A DNA stretch of 64,000 bases from contig CANRPO010000019.1 in NCBI GenBank assembly GCA_947632515.1, positions 1 to 64,000 of the forward strand, in the 5' to 3' direction. The position numbers and the translations under genes were made by a program. Origin of the DNA: an uncultured Lachnospiraceae bacterium. Its GTDB lineage: Bacteria; Bacillota; Clostridia; Lachnospirales; Lachnospiraceae. Position 1 is the first letter of the stretch, and each line of letters starts with the position of its first letter. The notes beneath the pieces were generated by a model. It searched no databases. It saw nothing but the letters and a program-made list of their open reading frames with translations, and was not told the DNA's origin. Shown here in pieces: positions 35,109 to 44,508 of the stretch.

Positions 35109-36605
35109 ATGCAAGCAAAAAACTATCAGTTCTGGTTTTGTACCGGGTCGCAGGATCTGTATGGGGATGAGTGCCTTAAGAAAGTGGCGGATCACTCGGC
35201 GAAGATCGTGGAGGGGCTGAACGCCTCCGGCAATCTTCCCTTCGAGGTGGTGCTGAAACCCACGCTCATCAGCCAGGCGTCCATCAGACAGACCTTCAAC
35301 GACGCCAACAACGATCCCGACTGCGCGGGCGTGATCACGTGGATGCACACGTTCTCCCCCGCCAAAATGTGGATCTTGGGGTTAAAAGAGTTCAGGAAAC
35401 CGCTCTGTCATCTGCACACGCAGTTCAATGAGGAGCTGCCCTATGACACCATCGACATGGATTTCATGAACGAGAACCAGTCCGCGCACGGCGACAGAGA
35501 GTACGGGCATATCGTGAGCCGCATGGGGATCGAGCGCAAGATCATCGTGGGACACTGGGCGGATCCCCGTGTGCAGAGACAGATCGGCAGCTGGATGCGG
35601 ACGGCGCTGGGCGTGATCGAGTCCTCCCATATCCGCGTCTGCCGTTTCGGCGACAACATGAACAACGTGGCCGTGACCGAGGGGGACAAGGTGGAGGCGC
35701 AGATCAAGTTCGGCTGGGAGATCGACCACTACTGCGTCAACGATCTGGTAGAGTATGTGGACGCCGTGCCCCAAGGCGACGTGGACGCGCTGGTGGACGA
35801 GTACTACAGCAAGTACAGGATCATCGACGACGGCAGGGACGCGGCGGAGTTCAGAAGACATGTGGCGGTGCAGGCGCAGCAGGAGATCGGTATTGAGAAG
35901 TTCCTGACCGAGAATGACTATCACGCGGTCGTGACCCACTTCGGTATGCTGGGCGGCCTGAAACAGCTCCCCGGTCTGGCGATACAGCGCCTGATGGAGA
36001 AGGGCTACGGGTTCGGCGCGGAGGGCGACTGGAAGGTGGCTGCTATGGTGCGTCTGATGAAACTCATGACGGCGGACATCAAGGACGCCAAGGGCACGTC
36101 CATGATGGAGGACTACACCTACAATCTGGTGCCCGGCAAAGAAGGGATCCTGCAGGCGCACATGCTGGAGGTCTGCCCCTCCGTTGCCGATGGCGAGATC
36201 GGCATTCGGGTATGTCCGCTCTCCATGGGCAACAGGGAAGATCCCGCGCGTCTCGTATTCACTTCCAAGGAAGGGCCTGCGGTGGCATGTTCCCTGATCG
36301 ATCTGGGTACGCGGTTCCGGCTGCTCATCAACGCGGTGGACTGCAAGAAGGTGGAAAAACCGATGCCGAAACTTCCCGTGGGTACGGCATTCTGGACGCC
36401 GCAGCCTAATCTGGAGATCGGCGCCACGGCTTGGATCCTTGCGGGCGGCGCGCACCACACCGCGTTCTCCTACGATCTGACCGTAGACCAGATGGTTGAC
36501 TGGGCGGCGGCTATGGGGATCGAGAGCGTTGTGATTGACAAGGATACGACGATCCGCAATTTCAAGAATGAGCTGAGATGGAATGAGGCGGCGTTTCGCG
36601 CCTGA
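35109..36605 (+). CDS. araA: L-arabinose isomerase
   Basis: The 498-residue protein is the usual length and has the family segments YQFWFCTGSQDLYG, GVITWMHTFSPAKMWI, PLCHLHTQFNEELP and GTSMMEDYTYNL; the C-terminal ILAGGAHHTAFSY carries metal-site His residues. It converts L-arabinose to L-ribulose. CGGAGG lies before the ATG. It starts a catabolic run with a kinase, araD, transketolase and rpe. Confidence 0.95.
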   Translation: MQAKNYQFWFCTGSQDLYGDECLKKVADHSAKIVEGLNASGNLPFEVVLKPTLISQASIRQTFNDANNDPDCAGVITWMHTFSPAKMWILGLKEFRKPLCHLHTQFNEELPYDTIDMDFMNENQSAHGDREYGHIVSRMGIERKIIVGHWADPRVQRQIGSWMRTALGVIESSHIRVCRFGDNMNNVAVTEGDKVEAQIKFGWEIDHYCVNDLVEYVDAVPQGDVDALVDEYYSKYRIIDDGRDAAEFRRHVAVQAQQEIGIEKFLTENDYHAVVTHFGMLGGLKQLPGLAIQRLMEKGYGFGAEGDWKVAAMVRLMKLMTADIKDAKGTSMMEDYTYNLVPGKEGILQAHMLEVCPSVADGEIGIRVCPLSMGNREDPARLVFTSKEGPAVACSLIDLGTRFRLLINAVDCKKVEKPMPKLPVGTAFWTPQPNLEIGATAWILAGGAHHTAFSYDLTVDQMVDWAAAMGIESVVIDKDTTIRNFKNELRWNEAAFRA

Positions 36606-36643
36606 TGAGATATAAAAATAAAAGATAGAAGAGGAGGTTTACG

Positions 36644-38233
36644 ATGGGAGCAAAAGAATGTATTGCAAGCGGCAAGTCGGTGCTCGGTATCGAGTTCGGC
36701 TCCACCCGGATCAAGGCGGTCTTGGTGGACGAGAATAACAGACCGATCGCATCTGGCGCGCACGACTGGGAGAACAGGCTGGAAAACGGTATCTGGACCT
36801 ACAGCCTCGACGACATCCGGACGGGACTGCAGGACTGCTACCGCAAGCTGGCGGAGGATGTGCAGGCGCAGTACGGCGAGAAACTGGTGAAGATCGGCGC
36901 CATCGGATTCAGCGCCATGATGCACGGCTATATGGCCTTCAACGACAGGGACGAGCTGATGGTGCCCTTCCGCACATGGCGGAACACCATCACGGAGGAG
37001 GCGTCCGAAAAACTGACGAAACTGTTCAACTATCATATCCCGCAGCGGTGGACGATCGCCCATCTCTATCAGGCGATCTTAAACGGCGAGGAACATGTGC
37101 GCGATCTGAAATTCGTGATCACGCTGGCGGGCTATATCCAGTGGAAACTGACGGGCGAGAAGATCGTCGGCGTGGGCGAGGCGTCCGGCATGTTCCCCAT
37201 CGACATCGCCACGGGACAGTTTCACGAGAAGATGCTCGACCAGTTTGACGCGGCGGTTGCGGACAAGGGCTTTTCGTGGAAACTGCGCGACGTGCTCCCG
37301 GCGGTCTGCACAGCCGGACAGCAGGCGGGCGCGCTGACGGCGGAGGGCGCGAAACTGTTAGACCCCACCGGGACGCTGCAGCCGGGCGTACCGTTCTGCC
37401 CGCCGGAGGGCGACGCGGGAACGGGCATGGCGGCCACTAACAGCGTGGCGAAACGCACGGGCAACGTGTCGGCGGGAACCAGCGTGTTCGGCATGATCGT
37501 GCTGGAGAAAGAACTGTCCAAGGTGTACGATGCCATCGACCTTGTGACCACGCCGGACGGCAGTCTGGTGGCCATGGTGCACTGCAACAACTGTACGTCG
37601 GATCTGAATGCCTGGGTGAACCTCTTTAAAGAGTACTCCGAGCTGATGGGGATGAAGGTGGACATGAACGAGCTGTATGGCAATCTCTATCGTAAGGCGC
37701 TGGAGGGAGACGACGACTGCGGCGGTCTGCTGGCTTACAACTACTTCTCGGGCGAGCATGTGACGGGATTCAACGAGGGACGGCCCCTGTTCGTCCGCAC
37801 CCCCGATGCGAAATTTAATCTGGCGAACTTTATGAGAGTGCATCTGTTCACCTCCCTCGGCGCGCTGAAGACAGGACTGGACATTCTGTTGAAGGAGGAG
37901 GGCGTACAGGTGGACGAAATTCTCGGACACGGCGGCCTGTTCAAGACCAAGGGCGTGGGACAGAGCATTCTGGCGGCGGCCATCGACGCTCCGGTCAGCG
38001 TGATGGAGACGGCGGGCGAGGGCGGCGCATGGGGGATCGCGCTGTTAGCGTCCTACATGATCAACAAGGGAGCGGACGAGAGTCTGGCGGCCTTCCTTGA
38101 CAACAAGGTGTTCGCCGGACAGAAGGGCGAGAAGATGGCGCCGAAAGCAGCCGATGTGGAAGGGTTTAACAAATTCATGAAACGCTACAGCGCGGGGCTT
38201 GCCATCGAGAGAGCGGCAGTCGAGAACATGTAG
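36644..38233 (+). CDS. araB: FGGY-family ribulokinase (araB function)
   Basis: The 529-residue sugar kinase has an FGGY N-terminal domain ([18 protein letters not shown]), a catalytic [12 protein letters not shown] region and a C-terminal [14 protein letters not shown] / [18 protein letters not shown]-binding half. It resembles the ribulokinases found beside araA and araD in Clostridia more than classical AraB. Context (araA 38 nt upstream, araD 80 nt downstream) supports L-ribulose as the substrate. D-xylulose is the alternative. GAGGAGG precedes the ATG. Confidence 0.85.
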   Translation: MGAKECIASGKSVLGIEFGSTRIKAVLVDENNRPIASGAHDWENRLENGIWTYSLDDIRTGLQDCYRKLAEDVQAQYGEKLVKIGAIGFSAMMHGYMAFNDRDELMVPFRTWRNTITEEASEKLTKLFNYHIPQRWTIAHLYQAILNGEEHVRDLKFVITLAGYIQWKLTGEKIVGVGEASGMFPIDIATGQFHEKMLDQFDAAVADKGFSWKLRDVLPAVCTAGQQAGALTAEGAKLLDPTGTLQPGVPFCPPEGDAGTGMAATNSVAKRTGNVSAGTSVFGMIVLEKELSKVYDAIDLVTTPDGSLVAMVHCNNCTSDLNAWVNLFKEYSELMGMKVDMNELYGNLYRKALEGDDDCGGLLAYNYFSGEHVTGFNEGRPLFVRTPDAKFNLANFMRVHLFTSLGALKTGLDILLKEEGVQVDEILGHGGLFKTKGVGQSILAAAIDAPVSVMETAGEGGAWGIALLASYMINKGADESLAAFLDNKVFAGQKGEKMAPKAADVEGFNKFMKRYSAGLAIERAAVENM

Positions 38234-38313
38234 GCGCGCCTGTCCGATAGGATCGGACGCAGAGCGCGTCCGCGCAGGTACGCGAACAGGAACAGGAAAG
38301 GAAATGGAAAATT

Positions 38314-39012
38314 ATGTTAGAGGAATTGAAAAAGCGGGTCTATGAGGCGAATATGCTCCTTCCGCATTATGGGCTTGTCACCTTTACATGGGGCAACGTC
38401 AGCGAGATCGACAGGGAGAGCGGCATCTTCGCAATCAAGCCGAGCGGCGTGGATTACGACAAGCTGACGCCGGACGATATGGTGCTGATGGATCTGGAGG
38501 GCAACAAGGTGGAGGGCAGATACAACCCTTCCTCCGACACGGCGACGCATTTAGAGCTGTACAAGGCGTTCTCGGAGATCGGCGGCGTGGTGCACACCCA
38601 CTCCTCCTACGCGACGAGCTGGGCGCAGGCGGGCAGGAGCATCCCCTGCTACGGCACCACCCACGCGGACTATTTCTACGGGGAGATCCCGTGCCTGAGA
38701 TGCCTGAATGCGGAGGAGATCGAGGAGGCGTACGAGAAGAACACGGGCCTTCTGATCGTCAGCGAGTTCAAGCGCATGGAGAAAGATCCCGTGGCTGTCC
38801 CCGCAGCGCTGTGCAAGAATCACGGGCCTTTCGCGTGGGGCAAGGACGCTCACGAGGCGGTGCACAACGCGGTGGTCTTGGAAGAGGTGGCGAAGATGGC
38901 TTACCGCGCGGAGACCATCAACGGGGACATCAAGCCCGCGCCGCAGGAGCTGCAGGATAAGCACTATTACAGGAAACACGGCGCCAACGCCTACTACGGG
39001 CAGGGCAAATAA
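38314..39012 (+). CDS. araD: L-ribulose-5-phosphate 4-epimerase
   Basis: The 232-residue class II aldolase-like enzyme has [32 protein letters not shown], the zinc motif [10 protein letters not shown] and HADYFYG. It converts L-ribulose 5-phosphate to D-xylulose 5-phosphate, joining arabinose to the pentose phosphate pathway. GGAAAGGAAA lies before the ATG. Length equals that of E. coli AraD. Confidence 0.95.
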   Translation: MLEELKKRVYEANMLLPHYGLVTFTWGNVSEIDRESGIFAIKPSGVDYDKLTPDDMVLMDLEGNKVEGRYNPSSDTATHLELYKAFSEIGGVVHTHSSYATSWAQAGRSIPCYGTTHADYFYGEIPCLRCLNAEEIEEAYEKNTGLLIVSEFKRMEKDPVAVPAALCKNHGPFAWGKDAHEAVHNAVVLEEVAKMAYRAETINGDIKPAPQELQDKHYYRKHGANAYYGQGK

Positions 39013-39110
39013 ACGCAGATCGGCAGGACAGGACGATCAGAGAGCAGGAATCCGGCAGTGACAGACTGCGGTTTGTGTTATTTTAAAAAAATAAAAGATG
39101 GAGGTTAGCG

Positions 39111-39950
39111 ATGAACAAATTAGAGTTACAGAAAGCAGCTAATGAAGTCCGCAAGGGAATCGTGACCGCTGTGCACGGCGCAAAAGCGGGACATCCGGGC
39201 GGATCGTTGTCCGCGGCGGACATTTTTACCTATCTCTATTTCGAGGAGATGAACATTGACCCGAAAGACCCGAAGAAGGAGGACAGGGACCGTTTCGTGC
39301 TCTCCAAGGGCCACACGGCTCCGGGTCTGTACTCCACATTGGCGAACAGGGGATATTTCCCGGTGAAGGATCTGCCGACGCTGCGGCATCTGGGTTCTTA
39401 CCTGCAGGGGCATCCCTGTATGCAGGAGACGCCCGGCGTGGATATGTCGTCAGGCTCTCTCGGACAGGGCATCTCGGCGGCGGTAGGTATGGCGCTGGCG
39501 GGCAAGATGGACAACAAGAGCTACAGAGTCTACACGCTCTTGGGCGACGGCGAGCTGGAGGAAGGCCAGGTGTGGGAGGCCTCCATGTTCGCGGGACACA
39601 GAAAACTGGACAATCTGGTGGTGATCGTGGACAACAACGGACTGCAGATCGACGGCAGCATCGACGACGTGTGCTCCCCGAACCCCATCGACAAGAAGTT
39701 CGAGGCGTTCAATTTCCATGTGATCAACATCGACGGCAACGATTTCGACCAGCTTGAGGCGGCGTTTAAAGAGGCGCGCGCGACGAAAGGCATGCCTACC
39801 GCCATCATCTGCAAGACGCTCAAAGGAAAAGGCGTGTCCTTCATGGAGGGCAATGTGGACTGGCACGGCAAGGCGCCCAACGACGAGCAGTATGCGGTCG
39901 CGATGGCAGACCTGGAGAAGATCAGTGAAGAATTAGGAGGTGCGAACTAA
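39111..39950 (+). CDS. Transketolase, N-terminal (TPP-binding) subunit
   Basis: The 279-residue protein has KAGHPGGSLSAADI, RDRFVLSKGH, SGSLGQGISAAVGMA and the TPP motif GDGELEEGQVWEA ending IVDNN. It represents only the PP-binding half, as in split transketolases of Clostridia and archaea. AGATGGAGG precedes the ATG. Its stop overlaps the start of the second subunit (TAATG), so the halves are produced together. Confidence 0.93.
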   Translation: MNKLELQKAANEVRKGIVTAVHGAKAGHPGGSLSAADIFTYLYFEEMNIDPKDPKKEDRDRFVLSKGHTAPGLYSTLANRGYFPVKDLPTLRHLGSYLQGHPCMQETPGVDMSSGSLGQGISAAVGMALAGKMDNKSYRVYTLLGDGELEEGQVWEASMFAGHRKLDNLVVIVDNNGLQIDGSIDDVCSPNPIDKKFEAFNFHVINIDGNDFDQLEAAFKEARATKGMPTAIICKTLKGKGVSFMEGNVDWHGKAPNDEQYAVAMADLEKISEELGGAN

Positions 39951-40891
39951 TGGCGGATGTAAAGAAAATTGCGACACGAGACAGTTACGGGAACGCGCTT
40001 GCCGAGTGCGGAGCCGAGTACCCCAATCTGGTCGTTTTGGACGCCGATCTGGCGAACGCGACCAAGACGCTCGTATTCAAGAAGGCTTTTCCGGACAGAC
40101 ATATCGACTGCGGTATCGCGGAATGCAATATGACAGGCATTGCGGCGGGTCTCGCTACCTGCGGCAAGATCCCTTTTATCAGTTCCTTCGCCATGTTCGC
40201 GGCGGGACGTAATTTCGAGCAGATCCGCAACTCCATCGGCTACCCGCATCTGAATGTGAAGATCGGCGCGACCCACGCGGGCATCACGGTGGGCGAGGAC
40301 GGCGCGAGCCATCAGTGCCTTGAGGATATTGCGCTGATGAGAACCATTCCGGGCATGACGGTCATCGTTCCCTCCGACGACGTGGAGGCGAAGGCGGCGG
40401 TGCGCGCGGCCATCGAGTATCAGGGTCCCGTGTTCCTGCGTTTCGGGCGCGCGGCGGTGCCGGTGATCAACGACAGGCCGGACTATAAGTTCGAGATGGG
40501 GAAAGGCGTGCTGCTGCGCGAGGGCACGGACGTGACCATCGTGGCGACGGGCATCACAGTGTCCTCCGCTCTGGAGGCTGCGGATATGCTGGCGGCCGAC
40601 GGCATCAGCGCGGAAGTGATCAACATTCACACCATCAAGCCGCTGGACGAGGAGTTGATCGTCAAGTCCGCGAAGAAGACGGGCAGAGTCGTGACAGCGG
40701 AGGAGCACAGCGTGATCGGCGGTCTTGGCAGCGCGGTGTGCGACTGCCTGTGCGCGCATTGCCCCACACCCGTGTACAAGATCGGTATGCAGGACATCTT
40801 CGGAGAGTCCGGCACGGCGGCGGCGCTGGTCGAGAAGTACGGTTTGGACGGCAAGGGCGTATACGCGTCGGTCAAAAAGTTTGTAAAATGA
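39950..40891 (+). CDS. Transketolase, C-terminal (Pyr) subunit
   Basis: The 313-residue protein has VLDADLANATKT, GIAECNMTGIAAGLA, HAGITVGEDGASHQ and a C-terminal transketolase domain (VIVPSDDVEAKAAV, TAEEHSVIGGLGSAV). The Glu of GIAECN activates TPP. It completes the split transketolase together with the preceding gene. The pair sits in the arabinose operon, where it would process xylulose 5-phosphate. No transaldolase was seen. Confidence 0.93.
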   Translation: MADVKKIATRDSYGNALAECGAEYPNLVVLDADLANATKTLVFKKAFPDRHIDCGIAECNMTGIAAGLATCGKIPFISSFAMFAAGRNFEQIRNSIGYPHLNVKIGATHAGITVGEDGASHQCLEDIALMRTIPGMTVIVPSDDVEAKAAVRAAIEYQGPVFLRFGRAAVPVINDRPDYKFEMGKGVLLREGTDVTIVATGITVSSALEAADMLAADGISAEVINIHTIKPLDEELIVKSAKKTGRVVTAEEHSVIGGLGSAVCDCLCAHCPTPVYKIGMQDIFGESGTAAALVEKYGLDGKGVYASVKKFVK

Positions 40892-40934
40892 TCGGATAGA
40901 AGTGAAAAGCTTTGTGAAAGGCATGGTCATACAG

Positions 40935-41594
40935 ATGTCTGAAAGAAAGAACATTTTGTCTCCCTCCATACTGGCGGCGGATTTCGCCGTCCTGGGGGAG
41001 CAGATCAAAGAGGCGGCGGCGGCGGGCGCGGAATATCTGCATATCGACGTGATGGACGGGGTGTTCGTGCCGTCGATCTCCTTCGGGATGCCTGTCGTGC
41101 GGACCATCCGCAAGACCACCAACATGGTCTTCGACGTACACCTGATGATCGTGGGGCCGGAACGGTATGTGAAGGAGTTCGCGCAGTGCGGCGCGGACAG
41201 CATCACGTTTCATCTGGAGGCGGCGGAGGACGCCGAGGATCTGATCGGACAGATCCACAGTCTGGGGTGCAAGGCCGGCATGTCGATCAAGCCGCAGACC
41301 CCCGTGGAGGCGGTCAGGAAATATCTGAAGAACTTGGATATGCTGCTGGTGATGACCGTGGAGCCGGGGTTTGGCGGACAGAAGTACATACCCGAATCCA
41401 CCGAGCGGATCAGACAGGCCAGACAGATGGCGCAGGAGCTGAACCCGCGCCTGGACATCCAGGTGGACGGCGGCATCACCAAAGAGAATCTCAGGATGGT
41501 TCTGGACGCCGGGGCCAACGTGATCGTGGCGGGTTCGGCGGTCTTCAAAGGCAATATCACACAGAATATACATGATCTGACGGCGCAGTTTTAG
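40935..41594 (+). CDS. rpe: Ribulose-phosphate 3-epimerase
   Basis: Starting at MSERKNILSPSILAADF matches the family N-terminus and gives 219 residues; a GTG at 40902 in the same frame would add 11 residues, and neither start has a strong ribosome site. Motifs HIDVMDGVFVPSISFG, HLMI, LLVMTVEPGFGGQ and VDGGIT carry the metal and catalytic residues of the TIM barrel. It interconverts ribulose and xylulose 5-phosphate. It is the last gene of the arabinose/pentose run and ends inside a terminator stem. Confidence 0.94.
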   Translation: MSERKNILSPSILAADFAVLGEQIKEAAAAGAEYLHIDVMDGVFVPSISFGMPVVRTIRKTTNMVFDVHLMIVGPERYVKEFAQCGADSITFHLEAAEDAEDLIGQIHSLGCKAGMSIKPQTPVEAVRKYLKNLDMLLVMTVEPGFGGQKYIPESTERIRQARQMAQELNPRLDIQVDGGITKENLRMVLDAGANVIVAGSAVFKGNITQNIHDLTAQF

Positions 41595-41610
41595 ACTGCG
41601 CCGTTTTTTT
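41581..41610 (+). terminator. Terminator of the arabinose/pentose operon
   Basis: CGGCGCAGT pairs with ACTGCGCCG around TTTAG and is followed by seven T. The stop codon of rpe lies in the loop. Confidence 0.9.
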
Positions 41611-41898
41611 GCGGCTATGCGGCGTTGTCCACAGGCCGCCATCTCTATGGGAAGTTATACAACAAATTGTTGTATGAAGATGCGCAGCACCAAGAAATAA
41701 GAAAACAGAGTAACCATAAGGCTGTTTTGATTAAAATGATAGTAAAAAAGAGAGTTCGTAAGGAAGGAGAAATCGCGATCGGCATCGTGTCGTGGTCATA
41801 GCGTGTCGTAAATTGTAAATAAAACTACACAAATCGTTAGATTATTTGGACATTTTCGGGTTAAATTCTGCTTGCTATTCTACGAAATATAAAATAGT
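41611..41898. other. Intergenic stretch before the BlaI gene, with a palindrome
   Basis: At 41657-41675, ATACAACAA-A-TTGTTGTAT has perfect 9-bp arms and no T run, which fits an operator more than a terminator. The rest is AT-rich and has no supported gene; a 21-residue open frame at 41736 lacks a ribosome site. Confidence 0.5.
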
Positions 41899-41899
41899 A

Positions 41900-41948
41900 T
41901 TGAAATAGGGAGTTAATTTCAATACTATAACTACAATGCTAATTGTAG
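41900..41948 (+). promoter_or_regulatory. BlaI promoter and operator
   Basis: TTGAAA (41900-41905), a 17-bp spacer and TACTAT (41923-41928). CTACAAT-GCTA-ATTGTAG (41931-41948) is a perfect inverted repeat of TACA/TGTA type, the half-site known for BlaI/MecI, and sits over the expected transcription start. ATTGAAAT..ATTTCAAT (41899-41923) forms a second inverted repeat between the promoter elements. Confidence 0.75.
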
Positions 41949-41965
41949 GGATGCAGGAGGCAGAA

Positions 41966-42346
41966 ATGAAACTTGAAAACTTAACGGATTGTGAGCAGCT
42001 GGTGATGAAGACAGTGTGGGACGCTGCGGAGGAGCTCAGTCTTATGGAGGTCATGCAGAGGGTGAACACCAAGTACCACAAGCAATGGAAACCCCAGACG
42101 GTATCCACTTTTTTGGCGCGGCTGGTGAGAAAGGGATACCTGCGGCATTACCGTCAGGGACGCCTGTTTTTCTACCAGATCCTTGTGCCGCTGGAGGAAT
42201 ATAAGGGGCAGTTGACCAATGATTACGTGACTTTCTGGAATCACGACAATGCAGATGAATTTCTCTGTGCCTTGGCGCAGGAGAGGCCGTTACGACAGGA
42301 TGAGATCGAAAGGATACAAACTTTGATCGATGGATTGGGCGAGTAA
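41966..42346 (+). CDS. BlaI/MecI-family repressor
   Basis: The ATG at 41966 has AGGAGG 5 nt upstream and gives 126 residues; the ATG at 41936 lies inside the operator. The winged helix (LTDCEQLVMKTVWDA, QTVSTFLARLVRKGYLRHYRQGR) is typical of BlaI. Family members are dimers cleaved or released when a membrane M56 protease is activated. The gene overlaps the following protease gene by 17 nt, so the pair is coupled. No beta-lactamase gene is adjacent, so the controlled function is unknown. Confidence 0.9.
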   Translation: MKLENLTDCEQLVMKTVWDAAEELSLMEVMQRVNTKYHKQWKPQTVSTFLARLVRKGYLRHYRQGRLFFYQILVPLEEYKGQLTNDYVTFWNHDNADEFLCALAQERPLRQDEIERIQTLIDGLGE

Positions 42347-43736
42347 CTTATTTATTGTATTGTTGATCACAGACATCACGGGTACGATCTTTTTTATAGC
42401 GGGGCAGTTGTTTAGGAAACGAACCGGCAATGACATCGCATTTCGGCGTTTTCAGACCGATGCGACGGTGCTTGCGTTTCTCATTCCGTTTATCTACGGC
42501 GCCTTATATCTCGATAGGCGAATCAGTATCATTACAATCAAAAGCGACCTCAATCTGTTTTACGGGACTCCCCTGACACTGAAATTAACGTCGGTGTTGG
42601 GGCGGGTCTGGCTGGGGATGTTTCTGGCTCTGCTGGCGTACAAATTGTACAGGATTCGGCGCTGGAGGAGGAAGTGCAAGGGCAACATCCCCGAGGAGGA
42701 CGAGACGGTTTTCAGGGTATTTACGGAGATCTGTGCCGAGTTTGGGATCGAGGGCAGAGTGGCGCTGTGCAGGAACGACTCTGTGGACATGCCGTGTATC
42801 ACACATTATCACGGATTCACCGTGATCCTGCCGCTGAGGCATTACACGCAGAGGGAGGCGGAAGTGATCTTCTGCCATGAGCTTTGCCACTATCTGAACA
42901 AGGACTTGTATCTCAAGGAAATTGGCAGTTTTATGACCCTGCTCCACGTGTTCAACCCCGCGGTGTATATCCTGATGAGACGGATGGACATGCTCTGCGA
43001 GCTGTACTGTGACAGGGCCGCATGTAAAAAGGGAAAAGATAGATTTACCAAGCAGGAGTATTTTCAGACGATCCTGGATACTCTGGTAAACGACGGAAAA
43101 CGAAATCGCGATCTGTTGTTCGCCCTGGCGGACGATCGGTCGGATTACGAAAGGAGGGTTGAGTACATGCTGAATTATCATGCAAAAGGCGGTCTGAAAC
43201 GAGGGACGGCTGTGGCGCTGGCCGTATGTTTCCTTCTGGGCAGCGGCATCACATCCTTTGCGGCTGGCGACGGCGTGGCCAATGCCTATAAAGGCGTGGC
43301 GGAGGCCACGAAGGTCGAGGTGCAGATAAATGCGGAAAAAGCTGCGGAGACTGCGGAGGCGGCCGCTGCTGTGCGGGCCATCGCCGAGGCGGAGGGTCTG
43401 GATCCCGCCCATGTGACCGTCATGGAGGAAGGCATCGTGCAGGCCAATGACGATCTGTGGCTGATTTCGTGGACCATTCCCGCCGGGGAGACCTATGTGT
43501 CCACCGGATTCAAGGAGCATATCGGGGACAAGGTGGCGGCCACGGTAGTGGGCACGCCGGACGATATTGAGTTTAGGACCGGCATCAAGGATCCGGATGC
43601 GATCATGTGGTATGCCAAAGGAAACGATAAAGTTGCCTTTGAGTTTGAAGTGGAGATCGATGGCAGGCACTACTTCTACGTGGTCAACACGAGCGAGGAG
43701 GAGAAACTGGACATCAATGCGGCAATCGCCAGATAA
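42330..43736 (+). CDS. M56-family membrane metallopeptidase (BlaR1-like, no penicillin sensor)
   Basis: The 468-residue protein has N-terminal hydrophobic helices (residues 5-27, 45-62 and 88-106), a cytoplasmic M56 domain with the zinc motif HELCH at residues 183-187, and a further helix near residues 290-312. The remaining C-terminal 150 residues face outward and are rich in Ala/Glu. They lack the SxxK and KTG penicillin-binding motifs of BlaR1. It should cleave or release the BlaI-like repressor in response to an unknown signal. Confidence 0.85.
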   Translation: MDWASNLFIVLLITDITGTIFFIAGQLFRKRTGNDIAFRRFQTDATVLAFLIPFIYGALYLDRRISIITIKSDLNLFYGTPLTLKLTSVLGRVWLGMFLALLAYKLYRIRRWRRKCKGNIPEEDETVFRVFTEICAEFGIEGRVALCRNDSVDMPCITHYHGFTVILPLRHYTQREAEVIFCHELCHYLNKDLYLKEIGSFMTLLHVFNPAVYILMRRMDMLCELYCDRAACKKGKDRFTKQEYFQTILDTLVNDGKRNRDLLFALADDRSDYERRVEYMLNYHAKGGLKRGTAVALAVCFLLGSGITSFAAGDGVANAYKGVAEATKVEVQINAEKAAETAEAAAAVRAIAEAEGLDPAHVTVMEEGIVQANDDLWLISWTIPAGETYVSTGFKEHIGDKVAATVVGTPDDIEFRTGIKDPDAIMWYAKGNDKVAFEFEVEIDGRHYFYVVNTSEEEKLDINAAIAR

Positions 43737-43820
43737 GTCCTGCCCAACCTGATGTGTGTTGGCGACAGGCATGTGATTCCCAACGGGAACAGCGGCGGCA
43801 GGAAAGCGGAATCATCAAGA

Positions 43821-43878
43821 GAAAAAGGGAATGCCTTGACCGGGCCGGTATGGCGGAGGGTCAGGGCATTCCTTTTTG
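43821..43878. terminator. Bidirectional terminator between M56 and XRE genes
   Basis: GGAATGCCTTGACC pairs with GGTCAGGGCATTCC around a loop of about 17 nt. A run of A precedes and a run of T follows the stem, so it can end transcripts from both convergent genes. Confidence 0.85.
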
Positions 43879-43888
43879 TCTGTCTCGT

Positions 43889-44248
43889 CTATTTGATGCG
43901 CTTGATGGAACTGCGCAGCATCAGCAGATCGTAATAGTCCAGCAGAGACTGGGTATCCTGCTCGTCCAGCTCGATCATGGTGGTGACCAGGTCGTTTACG
44001 GTGTAGTCTGCGGAGAGCTGATGGCTCAGGGTGTTGATGCTCGCCTTGTTTTCCGTGCGCTGCAGCAGATAATCGGTGGACACGTCGTAGTAATCCGCCA
44101 GCAGGATCAGTGTGTTCAGGTCGGGCAGATGGACGCCCTTCTCATAGTTGGAAATCGTCGATACGGTCATGTTCAGATGCTCCGCCACGTCTTTTTGCAG
44201 AACACCCTTTTCTCTGCGCAGTTCTGACAATAGTTTACCAAATTCCAT
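43889..44248 (-). CDS. XRE-family regulator
   Basis: The ATG at 44248 has GGAG upstream and gives 119 residues. The N-terminal helix-turn-helix is of Cro/C1 type (LSELRREKGVLQKDVAEHLN, TVSTISNYEKG, PDLNTLILLADYYDVSTDYLL). The C-terminal half is acidic and helical without a recognised effector domain. It is convergent with the M56 gene and faces the GH9 gene across 260 nt. Confidence 0.87.
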   Translation of the reverse strand: MEFGKLLSELRREKGVLQKDVAEHLNMTVSTISNYEKGVHLPDLNTLILLADYYDVSTDYLLQRTENKASINTLSHQLSADYTVNDLVTTMIELDEQDTQSLLDYYDLLMLRSSIKRIK

Positions 44249-44508
44249 AGCTTTCTCCGGTAGGTGACAAATTTTACATAGATTGTAGAATAATTTTTTG
44301 ACAATGGAAATGAAAATACACGATACGTGAACAATGCGGGGCTGTAATGGATATAAATTCCACATTGCGGCAATTCCATATAACGAAACGTGAAATTTGG
44401 ACGGCGCGCACTTGAAAACGGCCGGTCCATAGGGTACTATGTTTTATAGATTGCAATATCGGTTCCTATAAAAAGCGGAAACGTTGACCGTTTCGGAACG
44501 GAGGGAGA
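44249..44508. promoter_or_regulatory. Divergent intergenic region of XRE and GH9 genes
   Basis: It is AT-rich near the XRE gene. GAAACG-TTGAC-CGTTTC (44478-44494) is a small inverted repeat just before the GH9 ribosome site (GGAGGGAG) and could bind a LacI-like regulator. No confident -35/-10 pair was found for either gene. Confidence 0.4.

Noticed and set aside
41736..41801. 21-residue open frame before the BlaI gene
   Set aside because: No ribosome binding site and nothing else supports it.
42585..43772. 395-codon minus-strand open frame
   Set aside because: Antisense shadow of the M56 gene; no ribosome site or motif.
44478..44494. LacI-type operator as a firm call
   Set aside because: The arms are only 6 bp and no LacI-family gene lies nearby, so it is only mentioned as a possibility.
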